Assembly (NCBI GenBank): GCA_934563745.1
Contig: CAKTHE010000011.1
Span: 1-59,542 of the forward strand
DNA: 59,542 nt
Direction of reading: 5' to 3'
Source: an uncultured Dysosmobacter sp.
Lineage (GTDB): Bacteria; Bacillota; Clostridia; Oscillospirales; Oscillospiraceae
This document shows positions 41,931-50,189 of this stretch, piece after piece. Positions within the stretch are counted from its first letter, which is position 1, and each line of letters starts with the position of its first letter. The notes under the pieces are model-generated. The model was not told the origin of the DNA and made no database searches. It saw only the letters and a list, made by a program, of their open reading frames with translations. Made by a program: the position numbers and the translations under genes.

Positions 41931-44165
41931 ATGAAAAAAATAAACAGAATCCTGGCGGCGGTTTTGACGCTGTGCCTGACGCTGACCCTGACAACCCTTC
42001 CGGCTGGCGCGGCCGCGTCGTCCAAAAGCGCGGTTACGGCGTTTTCCGATGTGGCGGACGGCGAGACGGCTGTTGCGATCGAGTCGCTGCGGCTGCTGGG
42101 GGTACTGGATGGCTACGGAGACGGAACGTTCCGGCCTGAAAATGCGCTGACACGCGCCCAGTTCTGCAAGATGGCGGTTTACGCCATGAACCTGAGCAGC
42201 GAGTTGGGCAAGTATCGGGCAGTGACCATTTTCCCGGATGTGCGCCCCTCCCACTGGGCCTCTGCGTATGTCAATCTGGCGGCCAAGGATAAGAAGATCA
42301 TCAGCGGCTATGCCGACGGGTATTTCCGGCCGGACCAGCGGGTGACCTTTGCTCAGGCAGTGGCGATCCTGATCCGGGTGCTGGGCTACACGGACGAGGA
42401 TGTGGGGGCGATCTGGCCGCAGGGCTATCTGGCCCAGGCAGCCACCATCGGCCTGACGGATGGGATTCATCTGAACGCCTCGGACACACTGACCCGTGCC
42501 AACGCGGCCCGGCTTTTCGCCAATCTGCTTGCCATGGATATGAAGGACGGCGGCGCCTATGCGGCGACGATCTGCGCCAGTACGGTGGACAACGTGGTTC
42601 TGGTTTCCTGCAATGCCACGGCGCCGGATGGAACGACGGGCGCGATGGAGACCTCCGGCGGTCAGATCTATAAAATGGCCAACCACAGCGGCTCGGGCCT
42701 GCTGAACGGCCGGCGCGGCCGGCTGCTGCTGGACAAGAACGGCCAGGTTTTGACCTTTGTGCCGACCTCCGGCGGACGGTCTGTGACCATTACGGTGTCC
42801 AGCGCCAAGGCGGACGCGGTGGTGGACAGCACAGGCGCCAAGTATGCCATTGCCTCTACGGCGACGGCCTACTATAACGGGGAGACCACCACCTACGGCG
42901 CTATTTATGCGGTGATCCCGGCCGGCTCCACCATCACGCTGTATTTCAACGCCTCCGGCAGTGTGGAGTATGTGTTCGTCGGCTCCGGCAGCGCATCGAC
43001 CGCGGCGGTGATCGTGTATACCAAGGGGTCGACGGCGGGCTTCAGCGAGCTGGCCGGCGGCAACAGCTATAAGATTTATAAGAACGGCCTGCCGGCCGGC
43101 GCAGGGGACCTGCGTCAGTATGACGTGGCGGTTTACGACGGACTTTCCGGCGCTATCCGGGTGTGCGATACCCGAATCACCGGCAACTATGAAGACTGCT
43201 CGCCCAATGCAGCGGCACCCACCACGATCAAGGTGCTGGGTCACGAGTTTAAGGTGCTGCCCACGGCGGTGGAATCCCTGTCCAAGTTCCGTCCCGGCAA
43301 TCAGCTGACGCTGCTGCTGACGGAGGACAATCAGGTGGCCGGCGCGGTGGAGGCCAGCGGCGCGGCTGCCGCCGGCAATGCGCTGGGTGTGGTCACGAGC
43401 CTGTCCACGTCCTCGGCTACGGTTCAGCTTTTGTGCGGCCTGACGGTTTCGGGAGATCCCAGCCTCGGCGCCGGACAGGTCAGCGAGTTGGCCGGGCAGC
43501 TGGTCCGGGTCTCTTCCTCCCGGGCCGGGCATCTGAACCTGTCCAAGGTGATCGGGACCACGTCCGCATCCCTGGATGTGACCGGACGGAAGCTGGGCGG
43601 CACGAACGTGGCAGACAATGCGGTGGTCTTTGAAAAGGTCGGCACCAGTGCGGTCCGCTCCATCAGCCTGGCAGAGATCAGCGAGGACACGGTGCCGGCA
43701 TCCAAGATTGCCTATGTGGGCAAAGACTGGGCCGGACGGGTCAATATCCTGGTGCTGGACGATGTGACCGGCGACGGATATACCTACGGGCGGATCACGG
43801 CGAAGTCCGACGGCGACACCGGCATGATGATCAGCGTGGAGTATGGAAACGGAAAGACGGTGGGACCGGTCAGCTCGAACCTGGGCTATTCCGGCAACTA
43901 CGTCGGCATTGCCCTGACCGGTGACGGCAGCCGTGCGGCCAAGCTGGTCAGCCTGGAGAGCCTGGGCAAGGTGTCCAACAACGCCTGGAGCAGCAATACG
44001 CTGGTCATGGCCAATGGCCGCAGCTATACCGTGGCCTCGGATGTGGTCTGCTATAACAAGACCAGCCGCAGCTGGGTCAGCCTGACGGCGGCCCGGGCTT
44101 ACGCGGGTACGGCAAGCCTCTTCGCGGATGCGCATGGCGTCGTCCGTGTGGTTGAGGTTGGCTGA
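41931..44165 (+). CDS. SLH-domain protein encoded in the MacAB-type operon
   Basis: Exported protein of 744 residues: signal peptide 1-28, three N-terminal SLH modules (FSDVADGETAVAIESLRLLGVLDG; FPDVRPSHWASAYVNLAAKDKKIISG; IWPQGYLAQAATIGLTDGI, quoted in pieces of under thirty by start only), then about 550 residues rich in Thr, Ser, Val and Gly with many beta strands and no catalytic motif that I recognise. It follows the permease stop by 13 bp with GAGAGG as ribosome binding site, so it belongs to the operon. Such a protein could be a wall-anchored partner of the adaptor. It ends at a strong terminator. Confidence 0.88.
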   Translation: MKKINRILAAVLTLCLTLTLTTLPAGAAASSKSAVTAFSDVADGETAVAIESLRLLGVLDGYGDGTFRPENALTRAQFCKMAVYAMNLSSELGKYRAVTIFPDVRPSHWASAYVNLAAKDKKIISGYADGYFRPDQRVTFAQAVAILIRVLGYTDEDVGAIWPQGYLAQAATIGLTDGIHLNASDTLTRANAARLFANLLAMDMKDGGAYAATICASTVDNVVLVSCNATAPDGTTGAMETSGGQIYKMANHSGSGLLNGRRGRLLLDKNGQVLTFVPTSGGRSVTITVSSAKADAVVDSTGAKYAIASTATAYYNGETTTYGAIYAVIPAGSTITLYFNASGSVEYVFVGSGSASTAAVIVYTKGSTAGFSELAGGNSYKIYKNGLPAGAGDLRQYDVAVYDGLSGAIRVCDTRITGNYEDCSPNAAAPTTIKVLGHEFKVLPTAVESLSKFRPGNQLTLLLTEDNQVAGAVEASGAAAAGNALGVVTSLSTSSATVQLLCGLTVSGDPSLGAGQVSELAGQLVRVSSSRAGHLNLSKVIGTTSASLDVTGRKLGGTNVADNAVVFEKVGTSAVRSISLAEISEDTVPASKIAYVGKDWAGRVNILVLDDVTGDGYTYGRITAKSDGDTGMMISVEYGNGKTVGPVSSNLGYSGNYVGIALTGDGSRAAKLVSLESLGKVSNNAWSSNTLVMANGRSYTVASDVVCYNKTSRSWVSLTAARAYAGTASLFADAHGVVRVVEVG

Positions 44166-44186
44166 GAAGCGAACTCTATCTGGATA

Positions 44187-44221
44187 CGAGGTGCAGAGCT
44201 GCTGCTCTGCACCTCGTTTTT
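44187..44221 (+). terminator. intrinsic terminator of the efflux/SLH operon
   Basis: CGAGGTGCAGAG (44187-44198) pairs perfectly with CTCTGCACCTCG (44205-44216), followed by TTTTT. Confidence 0.9.
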
Positions 44222-44268
44222 GCCTGTTTTTGGGGGAGCGTGATTCCGGATAAAGCGGGAAAAATAAT

Positions 44269-44296
44269 TTGCAAAGCCGGCGGAATCTGCTATACT
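44269..44296 (+). promoter_or_regulatory. promoter of the ymdB-like gene
   Basis: TTGCAA at 44269-44274, 16-bp spacer, TATACT at 44291-44296, 60 bp before the start codon. Confidence 0.7.
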
Positions 44297-44355
44297 ACTA
44301 CATTATGCCGATTTTTGCGCGATGCAAAGTCGGATGGAAAAGGTGAGGAACGCAC

Positions 44356-45129
44356 ATGGATGTTCGCGTGCTGGCAGTGGGAGACGTGGTGGCGGAGCAG
44401 GGCCTTGTTTTTTTGGAGAGGCACCTGCGGTCCCTGAAGAAGCTGCACAAAATCGATTTTACGGTGGTAAATGGAGAGAACGCCGCCGGCGTCGGGCTGA
44501 CCCCGGCCCAGGCGGAGCGGATCTACGATGCGGGTGCCGACGTGATCACGCTGGGAAACCACACCTTTGGTAAGCCGCAGATCCGGAATCTGCTGGATGA
44601 TGCGCCGTATTTGCTGCGTCCGGCCAATTATACCGGGCGGGCACCGGGGCGCGGCTGCGGAATTTACGATCTGGGCGCGCTGCGGGTGCGGGTGATCAAT
44701 CTGATCGGGCGCTGCCAGCTGGACTTTAACGCGGAGAATCCGTTTATTACGGCGGACCGGCTTTTAAAGAAGGAACAGGCGGAACTGACGCTGGTGGACT
44801 TTCACGCAGAGGCGACCAGCGAAAAACTTGCCTTGGCATACTATCTGGACGGGCGGGTGTCCGCGCTGTGGGGGACCCATACGCACGTACCTACGGCGGA
44901 TGTGTGTGTCATGCCCAAGGGGACCGGCTACATCACAGACCTGGGTATGACCGGCCCGGCGGAGTCCGTGCTGGGTATCCGGCCGGAGCAGTCGATCGAG
45001 ACGTTTTTGGGTGGGCTTGCCGGACGCTACGAGGCTCCGGAAGGCCCCTGCAAGCTGCAGGGGGCGATCTTTACGCTGGATGGGTCCAGCGGGCGCTGCC
45101 GGCAGGCGGAGCGGATCGAGATCCGCTGA
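44356..45129 (+). CDS. YmdB-family metallophosphoesterase (TIGR00282)
   Basis: Cyclic-nucleotide phosphodiesterase family; YmdB of B. subtilis hydrolyses 2',3'-cAMP and affects the choice between biofilm and motility. The 257-residue product has the two-metal site motifs VGDVV near 8-12, NGENAAGVGLT near 39-49, LGNHTF near 66-71, DFHAEATSEK near 147-156 and GTHTHVPTAD near 173-182. ATG follows AAAAGGTGAGGAA. The next gene starts 33 bp downstream, so a short operon with ybaK and the nuclease is likely. Confidence 0.93.
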   Translation: MDVRVLAVGDVVAEQGLVFLERHLRSLKKLHKIDFTVVNGENAAGVGLTPAQAERIYDAGADVITLGNHTFGKPQIRNLLDDAPYLLRPANYTGRAPGRGCGIYDLGALRVRVINLIGRCQLDFNAENPFITADRLLKKEQAELTLVDFHAEATSEKLALAYYLDGRVSALWGTHTHVPTADVCVMPKGTGYITDLGMTGPAESVLGIRPEQSIETFLGGLAGRYEAPEGPCKLQGAIFTLDGSSGRCRQAERIEIR

Positions 45130-45161
45130 ACGGAACAAACAGAAAAGAGGAGACAGAGCAA

Positions 45162-45641
45162 ATGTCAATTGAACGGGTGAGAGCCTATTTTGAAAGTTGC
45201 GGAATTGCGGACCGGATCCGGGAGTTTCCGGTTTCCTCCGCCACGGTGGAGTTGGCGGCCCAGGCGCTGGGCGTTCCGGGAGCGCGGATCGCCAAGTCGC
45301 TCAGCTTTAAGCTGGGGGAACGTGTGATTCTGGTCGTCTGCGCCGGCGACGCCAAGGTGGACAACCGGAAGTATAAGGATACCTTCGGGGGGAAAGCGTC
45401 CATGCTGACTCATGAAGAGGCGGTGGAGCGGATCGGCCACGCCGTGGGAGGCGTATGTCCCTTTGCCGTCAATCCGGGCGTCGAGGTTTATCTGGACGAT
45501 TCCATGAAACGGTTCGAAACGATATTCCCGGCGGCCGGCAGCAGCAACAGTGCCATTGAGATGACTATGGAGGAGCTGGAGCGCTATTCCAAGGCCCTGA
45601 AGTGGGTGAATGTCTGCAAGGGCTGGGAAGAAGAGGCCTGA
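45162..45641 (+). CDS. YbaK/EbsC-type aminoacyl-tRNA deacylase
   Basis: Trans-editing protein of 159 residues with the YbaK/ProX fold: VSSATVELAAQALGV near the N terminus, IAKSLSFKLGERVILVVCAGD in the centre with the conserved Lys, and FAVNPGVEVYLDDSMKRFETIFPAAGSSN near the end. YbaK removes Cys from mischarged Cys-tRNA-Pro; a prolyl-tRNA synthetase is encoded three genes downstream, which fits but does not prove that substrate. ATG follows AAAAGAGGAG. Confidence 0.92.
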   Translation: MSIERVRAYFESCGIADRIREFPVSSATVELAAQALGVPGARIAKSLSFKLGERVILVVCAGDAKVDNRKYKDTFGGKASMLTHEEAVERIGHAVGGVCPFAVNPGVEVYLDDSMKRFETIFPAAGSSNSAIEMTMEELERYSKALKWVNVCKGWEEEA

Positions 45642-45679
45642 GCGGGCGGAATCAGGATCCGGAGAAAGAGGGGACGCTT

Positions 45680-46774
45680 GTGCTGAAATTCCTTCACGCA
45701 GCGGATTTTCATTTGGACAGTGCCTTTGCGGGGCTGAGGCCGGAACAGGCGGCGGCCCGCCGGAGAGAGAGCCGGGAAAGCTGTCGCCGGTTTGCGGACT
45801 ATGCGGCGCGCAGCGGTGCGCAGCTGGTTCTGCTCAGCGGGGATCTGTTTGACTCGGCGCGGGCGTTTCGGGAGACGGGAGAGATCCTGCGGGCGGCGCT
45901 GGCGGAGATCCCGGCGCCGGTGCTGATCGCGCCCGGAAATCATGACTGGTATGGGCCGGACAGCCCGTATGCGGAATGCGACTGGCCGGAAAACGTACAC
46001 ATTTTTAAAACCGGCTGGCCGGAGGCGGTGAAGCTGCCGGGACAGAACGTGACGGTCTGGGGAGCGGCGTTTACGGGGCCGGAGCAGCCGCAGAGTCTGC
46101 TGCGGGATGTGCACGCGCCGCAGGATGGCCGCGTGCATGTGATGGTCCTGCATGGCGAGGCGGCGGTGGCCGCGGGTTGCTACAACCCGCTGAGCCGGGA
46201 GGAGATCGAGACCGCCGGCTTTGCCTATCTGGCCCTGGGGCATATTCATAAGCCCGGGCAGATGCGCTGCGGCGGGACGCTGTGTGCCTGGCCGGGCTGC
46301 CTGGAAGGGCACGGCTTTGACGAACAGGGCGACCGGGGCTTTTATGAGGGCGCGATCGGGGAAGGCGGCGCGGTGGAGATCCGCTGGGTTCCCTTTGCCC
46401 GCCGCCGCTATGAAGCGCTGGAGGTCGACGTTACGGACACGGCACCGGAGCAGGCGCTGCGCGCCGCTCTGCCGGAGGGGACTGGGGAGGATCTGTACCG
46501 GATCACACTGACCGGCGAGACGGATGCGTGCGGGATCGATCTTGCCGCACTGCAGGAGCGGTTTGCACCCTGCTTTTATGCCCTGGAATTGCGGGATGAG
46601 ACCCGGGTACGTCCGGATGTCTGGGCGCGGGCGCAGGAGGATTCCCTGCGGGGGCTTTTCCTGCGGGAACTGCGCCAGGAGCTGGAGCAGGCCCAGACAC
46701 CGGAGGAACGGGATGAGATCCAGCGGGCGGTCCGCATGGGTCTGGCGGCTCTGGATCACAGGGACCGGATTTGA
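45680..46774 (+). CDS. SbcD/YhaO-like DNA-repair nuclease
   Basis: Calcineurin-type phosphoesterase of 364 residues from the Mre11/SbcD group. Metal ligands are seen in LHAADFHLDS, LSGDLFD, APGNHDW, LHGE and LGHIH. The C-terminal part is the cap domain and a helical end. The GTG start at 45680 lies after GAAAGAGGGG and begins the conserved core; the frame is open further upstream inside ybaK. Its usual partner, the SMC-like ATPase SbcC/YhaN, is not encoded next to it; an asparaginase gene follows instead. Confidence 0.9.
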   Translation: MLKFLHAADFHLDSAFAGLRPEQAAARRRESRESCRRFADYAARSGAQLVLLSGDLFDSARAFRETGEILRAALAEIPAPVLIAPGNHDWYGPDSPYAECDWPENVHIFKTGWPEAVKLPGQNVTVWGAAFTGPEQPQSLLRDVHAPQDGRVHVMVLHGEAAVAAGCYNPLSREEIETAGFAYLALGHIHKPGQMRCGGTLCAWPGCLEGHGFDEQGDRGFYEGAIGEGGAVEIRWVPFARRRYEALEVDVTDTAPEQALRAALPEGTGEDLYRITLTGETDACGIDLAALQERFAPCFYALELRDETRVRPDVWARAQEDSLRGLFLRELRQELEQAQTPEERDEIQRAVRMGLAALDHRDRI

Positions 46775-46791
46775 TGGGGGAGAGGACGGCT

Positions 46792-47784
46792 ATGAAAAAG
46801 ATTCTGATGATCGGAACGGGGGGCACGATCGCCTCGGAAGTGACGGAGGATGGCCTGGTGCCGGAGCTTTCATCCCAGCAGCTGCTGGAGCATATCCCCG
46901 CCATATCCCAGATCTGCCAGGTGGACAGCCTGCAGCTTTTAAATCTGGACAGCACCAATATTACGCCGGAGCATTGGCTGGATATGGCCCGCTGCCTGCG
47001 CCGGCATTATGACGCCTACGACGGCTTTGTGATCACGCACGGAACCGACACGATGGCCTATACCGCGGCGGGGCTGAGCTATTTGATCCAGGAAAGCCCC
47101 AAGCCCATCGTGCTGACAGGTGCACAGAAGCCCATCGGTTATGACACCACCGACTCGAAAATCAACCTGGCGGATGCCTTCCGGGTGGCTGCGGCGGATA
47201 TGCCGGGGGTATCCATTGTCTTTAACGGAAAGGTAATTCTGGGAACCCGGGCGCAAAAGACGCATTCCAAGAGCTTTCAGGCATTTTCCAGCATCAACTA
47301 TCCGTTTTTGGGCGTTTTGCGGGATGGGACGCTGCTGCCCTTTATCCAGCAGGACTGCGCGGAAAAGCCGCGCTTTTATGACCGGCTGGATACCCGGGTG
47401 GGGCTGATGAAGTTGATCCCGGGAACGGATCACCGGCTGCTGGATTTTCAGCTGGAGCACAGCGAGGCGCTGATCATCGAAAGCTTCGGCGTAGGCGGAC
47501 TTCCGGAAGCCGGCGGATTTTATGAGAGTGTCCGCCGGGCCCTGGAGCGAGGAAAGACCGTGCTTTTGACCACACAGGTGCAGAATGAGGGGTCGGACCT
47601 GACGGTTTATCACGTGGGACACCGGCTCAAGGGCGATCTTGGCGTGCTGGAGGCATACGACATGACGACGGAGGCGGCGGTGGCCAAGCTGATGTGGATT
47701 CTGGGGCAGACCCGGGACCGAAACACGATCGAGCGGATGTTTTACACGCCGGTGGCGCACGACATCCTCTGGACGGAGCTGTGA
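46792..47784 (+). CDS. L-asparaginase, type I
   Basis: Cytoplasmic enzyme that hydrolyses L-asparagine to aspartate and ammonia. The 330-residue product has both catalytic threonine motifs, GTGGTIAS at 8-15 and ITHGTDTMAYTA near 84-95, and the TGAQ segment near 113. No signal peptide, which points to the type I (AnsA-like) enzyme. Start at ATG 46792 after GGGGGAGAGG; an ATG at 46771 in the same frame lies before that site. It may be cotranscribed with the nuclease gene. Confidence 0.95.
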   Translation: MKKILMIGTGGTIASEVTEDGLVPELSSQQLLEHIPAISQICQVDSLQLLNLDSTNITPEHWLDMARCLRRHYDAYDGFVITHGTDTMAYTAAGLSYLIQESPKPIVLTGAQKPIGYDTTDSKINLADAFRVAAADMPGVSIVFNGKVILGTRAQKTHSKSFQAFSSINYPFLGVLRDGTLLPFIQQDCAEKPRFYDRLDTRVGLMKLIPGTDHRLLDFQLEHSEALIIESFGVGGLPEAGGFYESVRRALERGKTVLLTTQVQNEGSDLTVYHVGHRLKGDLGVLEAYDMTTEAAVAKLMWILGQTRDRNTIERMFYTPVAHDILWTEL

Positions 47785-47801
47785 CCGGCCCGCACCGAAT
47801 G

Positions 47802-47830
47802 TTGACAAGCGGCGGCAGACTGGATAGAAT
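47802..47830 (+). promoter_or_regulatory. promoter of proS
   Basis: TTGACA at 47802-47807, 17-bp spacer, TAGAAT at 47825-47830. The leader is about 67 nt, so there is no room for a T-box. Confidence 0.85.
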
Positions 47831-47903
47831 AGGAACGGTTGAAACTGCGCACAGCAGCGTGACGCTGCGCAACTATATAAATAAAGGATAGAGGATTTGA
47901 ACT

Positions 47904-49343
47904 ATGGCACAGGATAAAAGACAGGTGGACGCCATCACGGCCCGGGATACGGATTTTGCCCAGTGGTATACGGACGTCTGCAAGAAGGCTGAGCTGATCG
48001 ATTATACATCCGTAAAGGGCATGTTCATTTATCGGCCCTACGGCTATGCGATCTGGGAAAATATCCAGAAGGAGCTGGACCGTCGCTTTAAAGAGACCGG
48101 ACACGAGAATGTGTATCTTCCTGTTTTGATTCCGGAGTCCCTGCTGCAGAAGGAGAAGGACCATGTGGAGGGGTTTGCTCCGGAATGCGCATGGGTCACC
48201 ATGGGCGGCAGCGAGAAGCTGGAGGACCGGCTGTGCGTCCGGCCTACGTCGGAGACGCTGTTCTGCGAGCATTACGCCAATATTATCCACTCCTGGCGGG
48301 ATCTGCCCAAGCTCTATAACCAGTGGTGCTCGGTCCTGCGCTGGGAGAAGACCTCCCGCCCGTTCCTGCGCCATCGGGAATTCCTCTGGCAGGAAGGACA
48401 TACCATGCATGCGACGGCGGAAGAAGCCCGGGAGGAGACCATGCGCATGCTGGAAGTCTATGCCACGTTTATGGAGGATTACCTGGCGATGCCGGTGATC
48501 CGCGGCCGTAAGACGGAGAAGGAAAAATTCAAGGGCGCCGAGGAGACCTACACGGTGGAGTGCATGATGCACGACCACAAGGCGCTGCAGGCCGGCACCA
48601 GCCATTTCTTCGGGGACGGGTTTGCCAAGGCGTTTGACATTACCTTTACCGGCAAGGACAATCAGCTTCACCATCCCTTCCAGACTTCCTGGGGCGTTTC
48701 GACCCGGATGATCGGCGGCATTATCATGACCCACGGTGATGACAACGGTCTGGTGCTGCCCCCGCGCGTGGCTCCGGTCCAGGCGGTCGTGATCCCGGTG
48801 GCGCAGCACAAGCCCGGCGTTTTGGATGCGGCGGCGGCCCTGCGGGATCGTCTGAAGGCGGCGGGGATCCGCACCAAGATGGACGACAGCGACAACTCCC
48901 CCGGCTGGAAGTTTGCCGAGTATGAAATGAAGGGCGTGCCTCTGCGCGTGGAGATCGGTCCCAAGGACATGGAAAAGGAGCAGTGCGTCATTGCCCGGCG
49001 GGATACCGGTGAGAAGGTGTTTGTGCCTCTGGCGGAGCTGGAGGAGACGGTGAAGAAGCTGCTTGACGATGTGCACAACACCATGTATGCCATGGCGCTG
49101 AAAAACCGGGAGGATAACTCCTTTGACATCAAGACGCCGGAGGAGGCCAAAGCGATCGCCGAGGGCAAGGGCGGCTTTATGCGCTCGAAGTGGTGCGGGT
49201 CTCTGGAGTGCGAGATGGCCATGAAGGAACGGGCTGGGGTCAGCTCCCGCTGCATGCCTCTGGAGCAGAGCGGCACGGAGGGCGTCTGCCCGGTCTGCGG
49301 CAAGAAGTGCACGACGGATATCTATTGGGGCGTTGCATATTAA
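47904..49343 (+). CDS. proS: prolyl-tRNA synthetase, archaeal/eukaryotic type
   Basis: Class II enzyme that charges tRNA-Pro. At 479 residues, with no editing insert between motifs 2 and 3, it is the short type (ProS type 3). Seen: VLIPESLLQKEKDHVEGF near 73, motif 2 RWEKTSRPFLRHREFLWQEGHT, the FQTSWGVSTRMIG motif 3 region and a C-terminal zinc-type domain with CGSLECEM and CPVCGKKC, ending in WGVAY with a terminal Tyr as is typical. Lacking the INS domain, it would rely on trans-editing; a YbaK-like protein is encoded just upstream. ATG follows AAAGGATAGAGG. Confidence 0.96.
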   Translation: MAQDKRQVDAITARDTDFAQWYTDVCKKAELIDYTSVKGMFIYRPYGYAIWENIQKELDRRFKETGHENVYLPVLIPESLLQKEKDHVEGFAPECAWVTMGGSEKLEDRLCVRPTSETLFCEHYANIIHSWRDLPKLYNQWCSVLRWEKTSRPFLRHREFLWQEGHTMHATAEEAREETMRMLEVYATFMEDYLAMPVIRGRKTEKEKFKGAEETYTVECMMHDHKALQAGTSHFFGDGFAKAFDITFTGKDNQLHHPFQTSWGVSTRMIGGIIMTHGDDNGLVLPPRVAPVQAVVIPVAQHKPGVLDAAAALRDRLKAAGIRTKMDDSDNSPGWKFAEYEMKGVPLRVEIGPKDMEKEQCVIARRDTGEKVFVPLAELEETVKKLLDDVHNTMYAMALKNREDNSFDIKTPEEAKAIAEGKGGFMRSKWCGSLECEMAMKERAGVSSRCMPLEQSGTEGVCPVCGKKCTTDIYWGVAY

Positions 49344-49414
49344 GACGAAAAAGTGCGAAACAGGAATTCAGCCAAAAATTTCTGAAAAATTTCATGAAAA
49401 ACAGAGAAAAGTCC

Positions 49415-49443
49415 TTGACAATCAAGGACTTTTCTCTTATTAT
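49415..49443 (+). promoter_or_regulatory. strong promoter of the S10 operon
   Basis: TTGACA at 49415-49420, 17-bp spacer, TATTAT at 49438-49443, the strongest box pair in the window, about 300 bp before rpsJ. Confidence 0.85.
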
Positions 49444-49743
49444 AGTACGGTACGCGACAGAGGGCAGATTCTGCCTGAACGTGTGCAAACTGCGATGAAC
49501 CGGGAGATTGCGAGGAAACTCGGTAACTTCCGGGGAGTATGTCCGATAATCGGGCGGCTGAGAAGAACTCTGTACGTTGCGTAGATCGCTGCGCCATGAG
49601 CGTTACCGGCCGTATGTTCCCATGCGCCGGTATTTTTCATGAGCCTGAATGATACGCACGGATAAGCGTATAGAAAGATTCTCTTGCCGTAGGTCGTCGA
49701 GACTGCGCAAAAACGACGTACGAAATTTTAGGAGGAACAAACC
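49444..49743 (+). promoter_or_regulatory. long untranslated leader of the S10 operon with attenuator-like hairpin
   Basis: About 300 nt with no supported coding frame. At 49604-49637 TACCGG and CGTATG pair with CATGCG and CCGGTA (one G-U pair) around TTCC and are followed by TTTTT, the layout of an intrinsic terminator about 100 bases before rpsJ. In gamma-proteobacteria L4 stops its own operon by attenuation in the S10 leader; whether this leader responds to a ribosomal protein is inference. Confidence 0.6.
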
Positions 49744-50058
49744 ATGGCAGCACAGAAAGAAATGATCCGCATTCGCCTGAAGGCCTATGATCATCAGGTC
49801 ATCGACCAGAGCGCAGAGAAGATCGTGGAAACCGCCAAGCGCACCGGCGCTGAGGTGTCCGGCCCGATCCCCCTGCCCACCAAGAAGGAGATCGTCACCA
49901 TTCTGCGGGCCGTCCACAAGTATAAGGACAGCCGTGAGCAGTTTGAGCGCCGCACCCACAAGAGACTCATCGACATCACCAAGTCCAACCCCAAGACGGT
50001 TGAGGCTCTGATGGCGCTGGATCTGCCCGCGGGCGTGGAAATCGAGATCAAGCTCTGA
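49744..50058 (+). CDS. rpsJ: 30S ribosomal protein S10
   Basis: First gene of the S10 operon. The 104-residue product has the standard length and sequence ([45 protein letters not shown]). S10 sits in the 30S head and, as NusE, also joins the antitermination complex. ATG follows TTAGGAGGAAC. It is separated from rplC by an unusually long 131-bp gap. Confidence 0.98.
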   Translation: MAAQKEMIRIRLKAYDHQVIDQSAEKIVETAKRTGAEVSGPIPLPTKKEIVTILRAVHKYKDSREQFERRTHKRLIDITKSNPKTVEALMALDLPAGVEIEIKL

Positions 50059-50087
50059 TTCAGGCAACCCAAACCATTTGTTTGCTA

Positions 50088-50128
50088 CCCAATGTCCGTC
50101 GACTTGCGAGACGGACGGGTCATGTCGG
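50088..50128 (+). other. structured gap between rpsJ and rplC
   Basis: GTCCGTC and GACGGAC form a 7-bp hairpin near 50094-50116 in the 131-bp spacer. In most related operons the spacing is short, so this could be a processing or translational control element for L3. Boundaries are approximate. Confidence 0.4.
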
Positions 50129-50189
50129 CAGAGCAATGAGGACACGGTCCTTATCTAAGCCGACCAATAACCTTTAAGGAGGAATATAC

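Noticed and set aside
41763..44135. Reverse-strand open frame of about 790 codons
   Set aside because: Antisense to the SLH-domain protein gene; composition is that of a shadow frame.
47785..47903. T-box in front of proS
   Set aside because: The leader after the TTGACA/TAGAAT promoter is about 70 nt, too short, and has no T-box motif.
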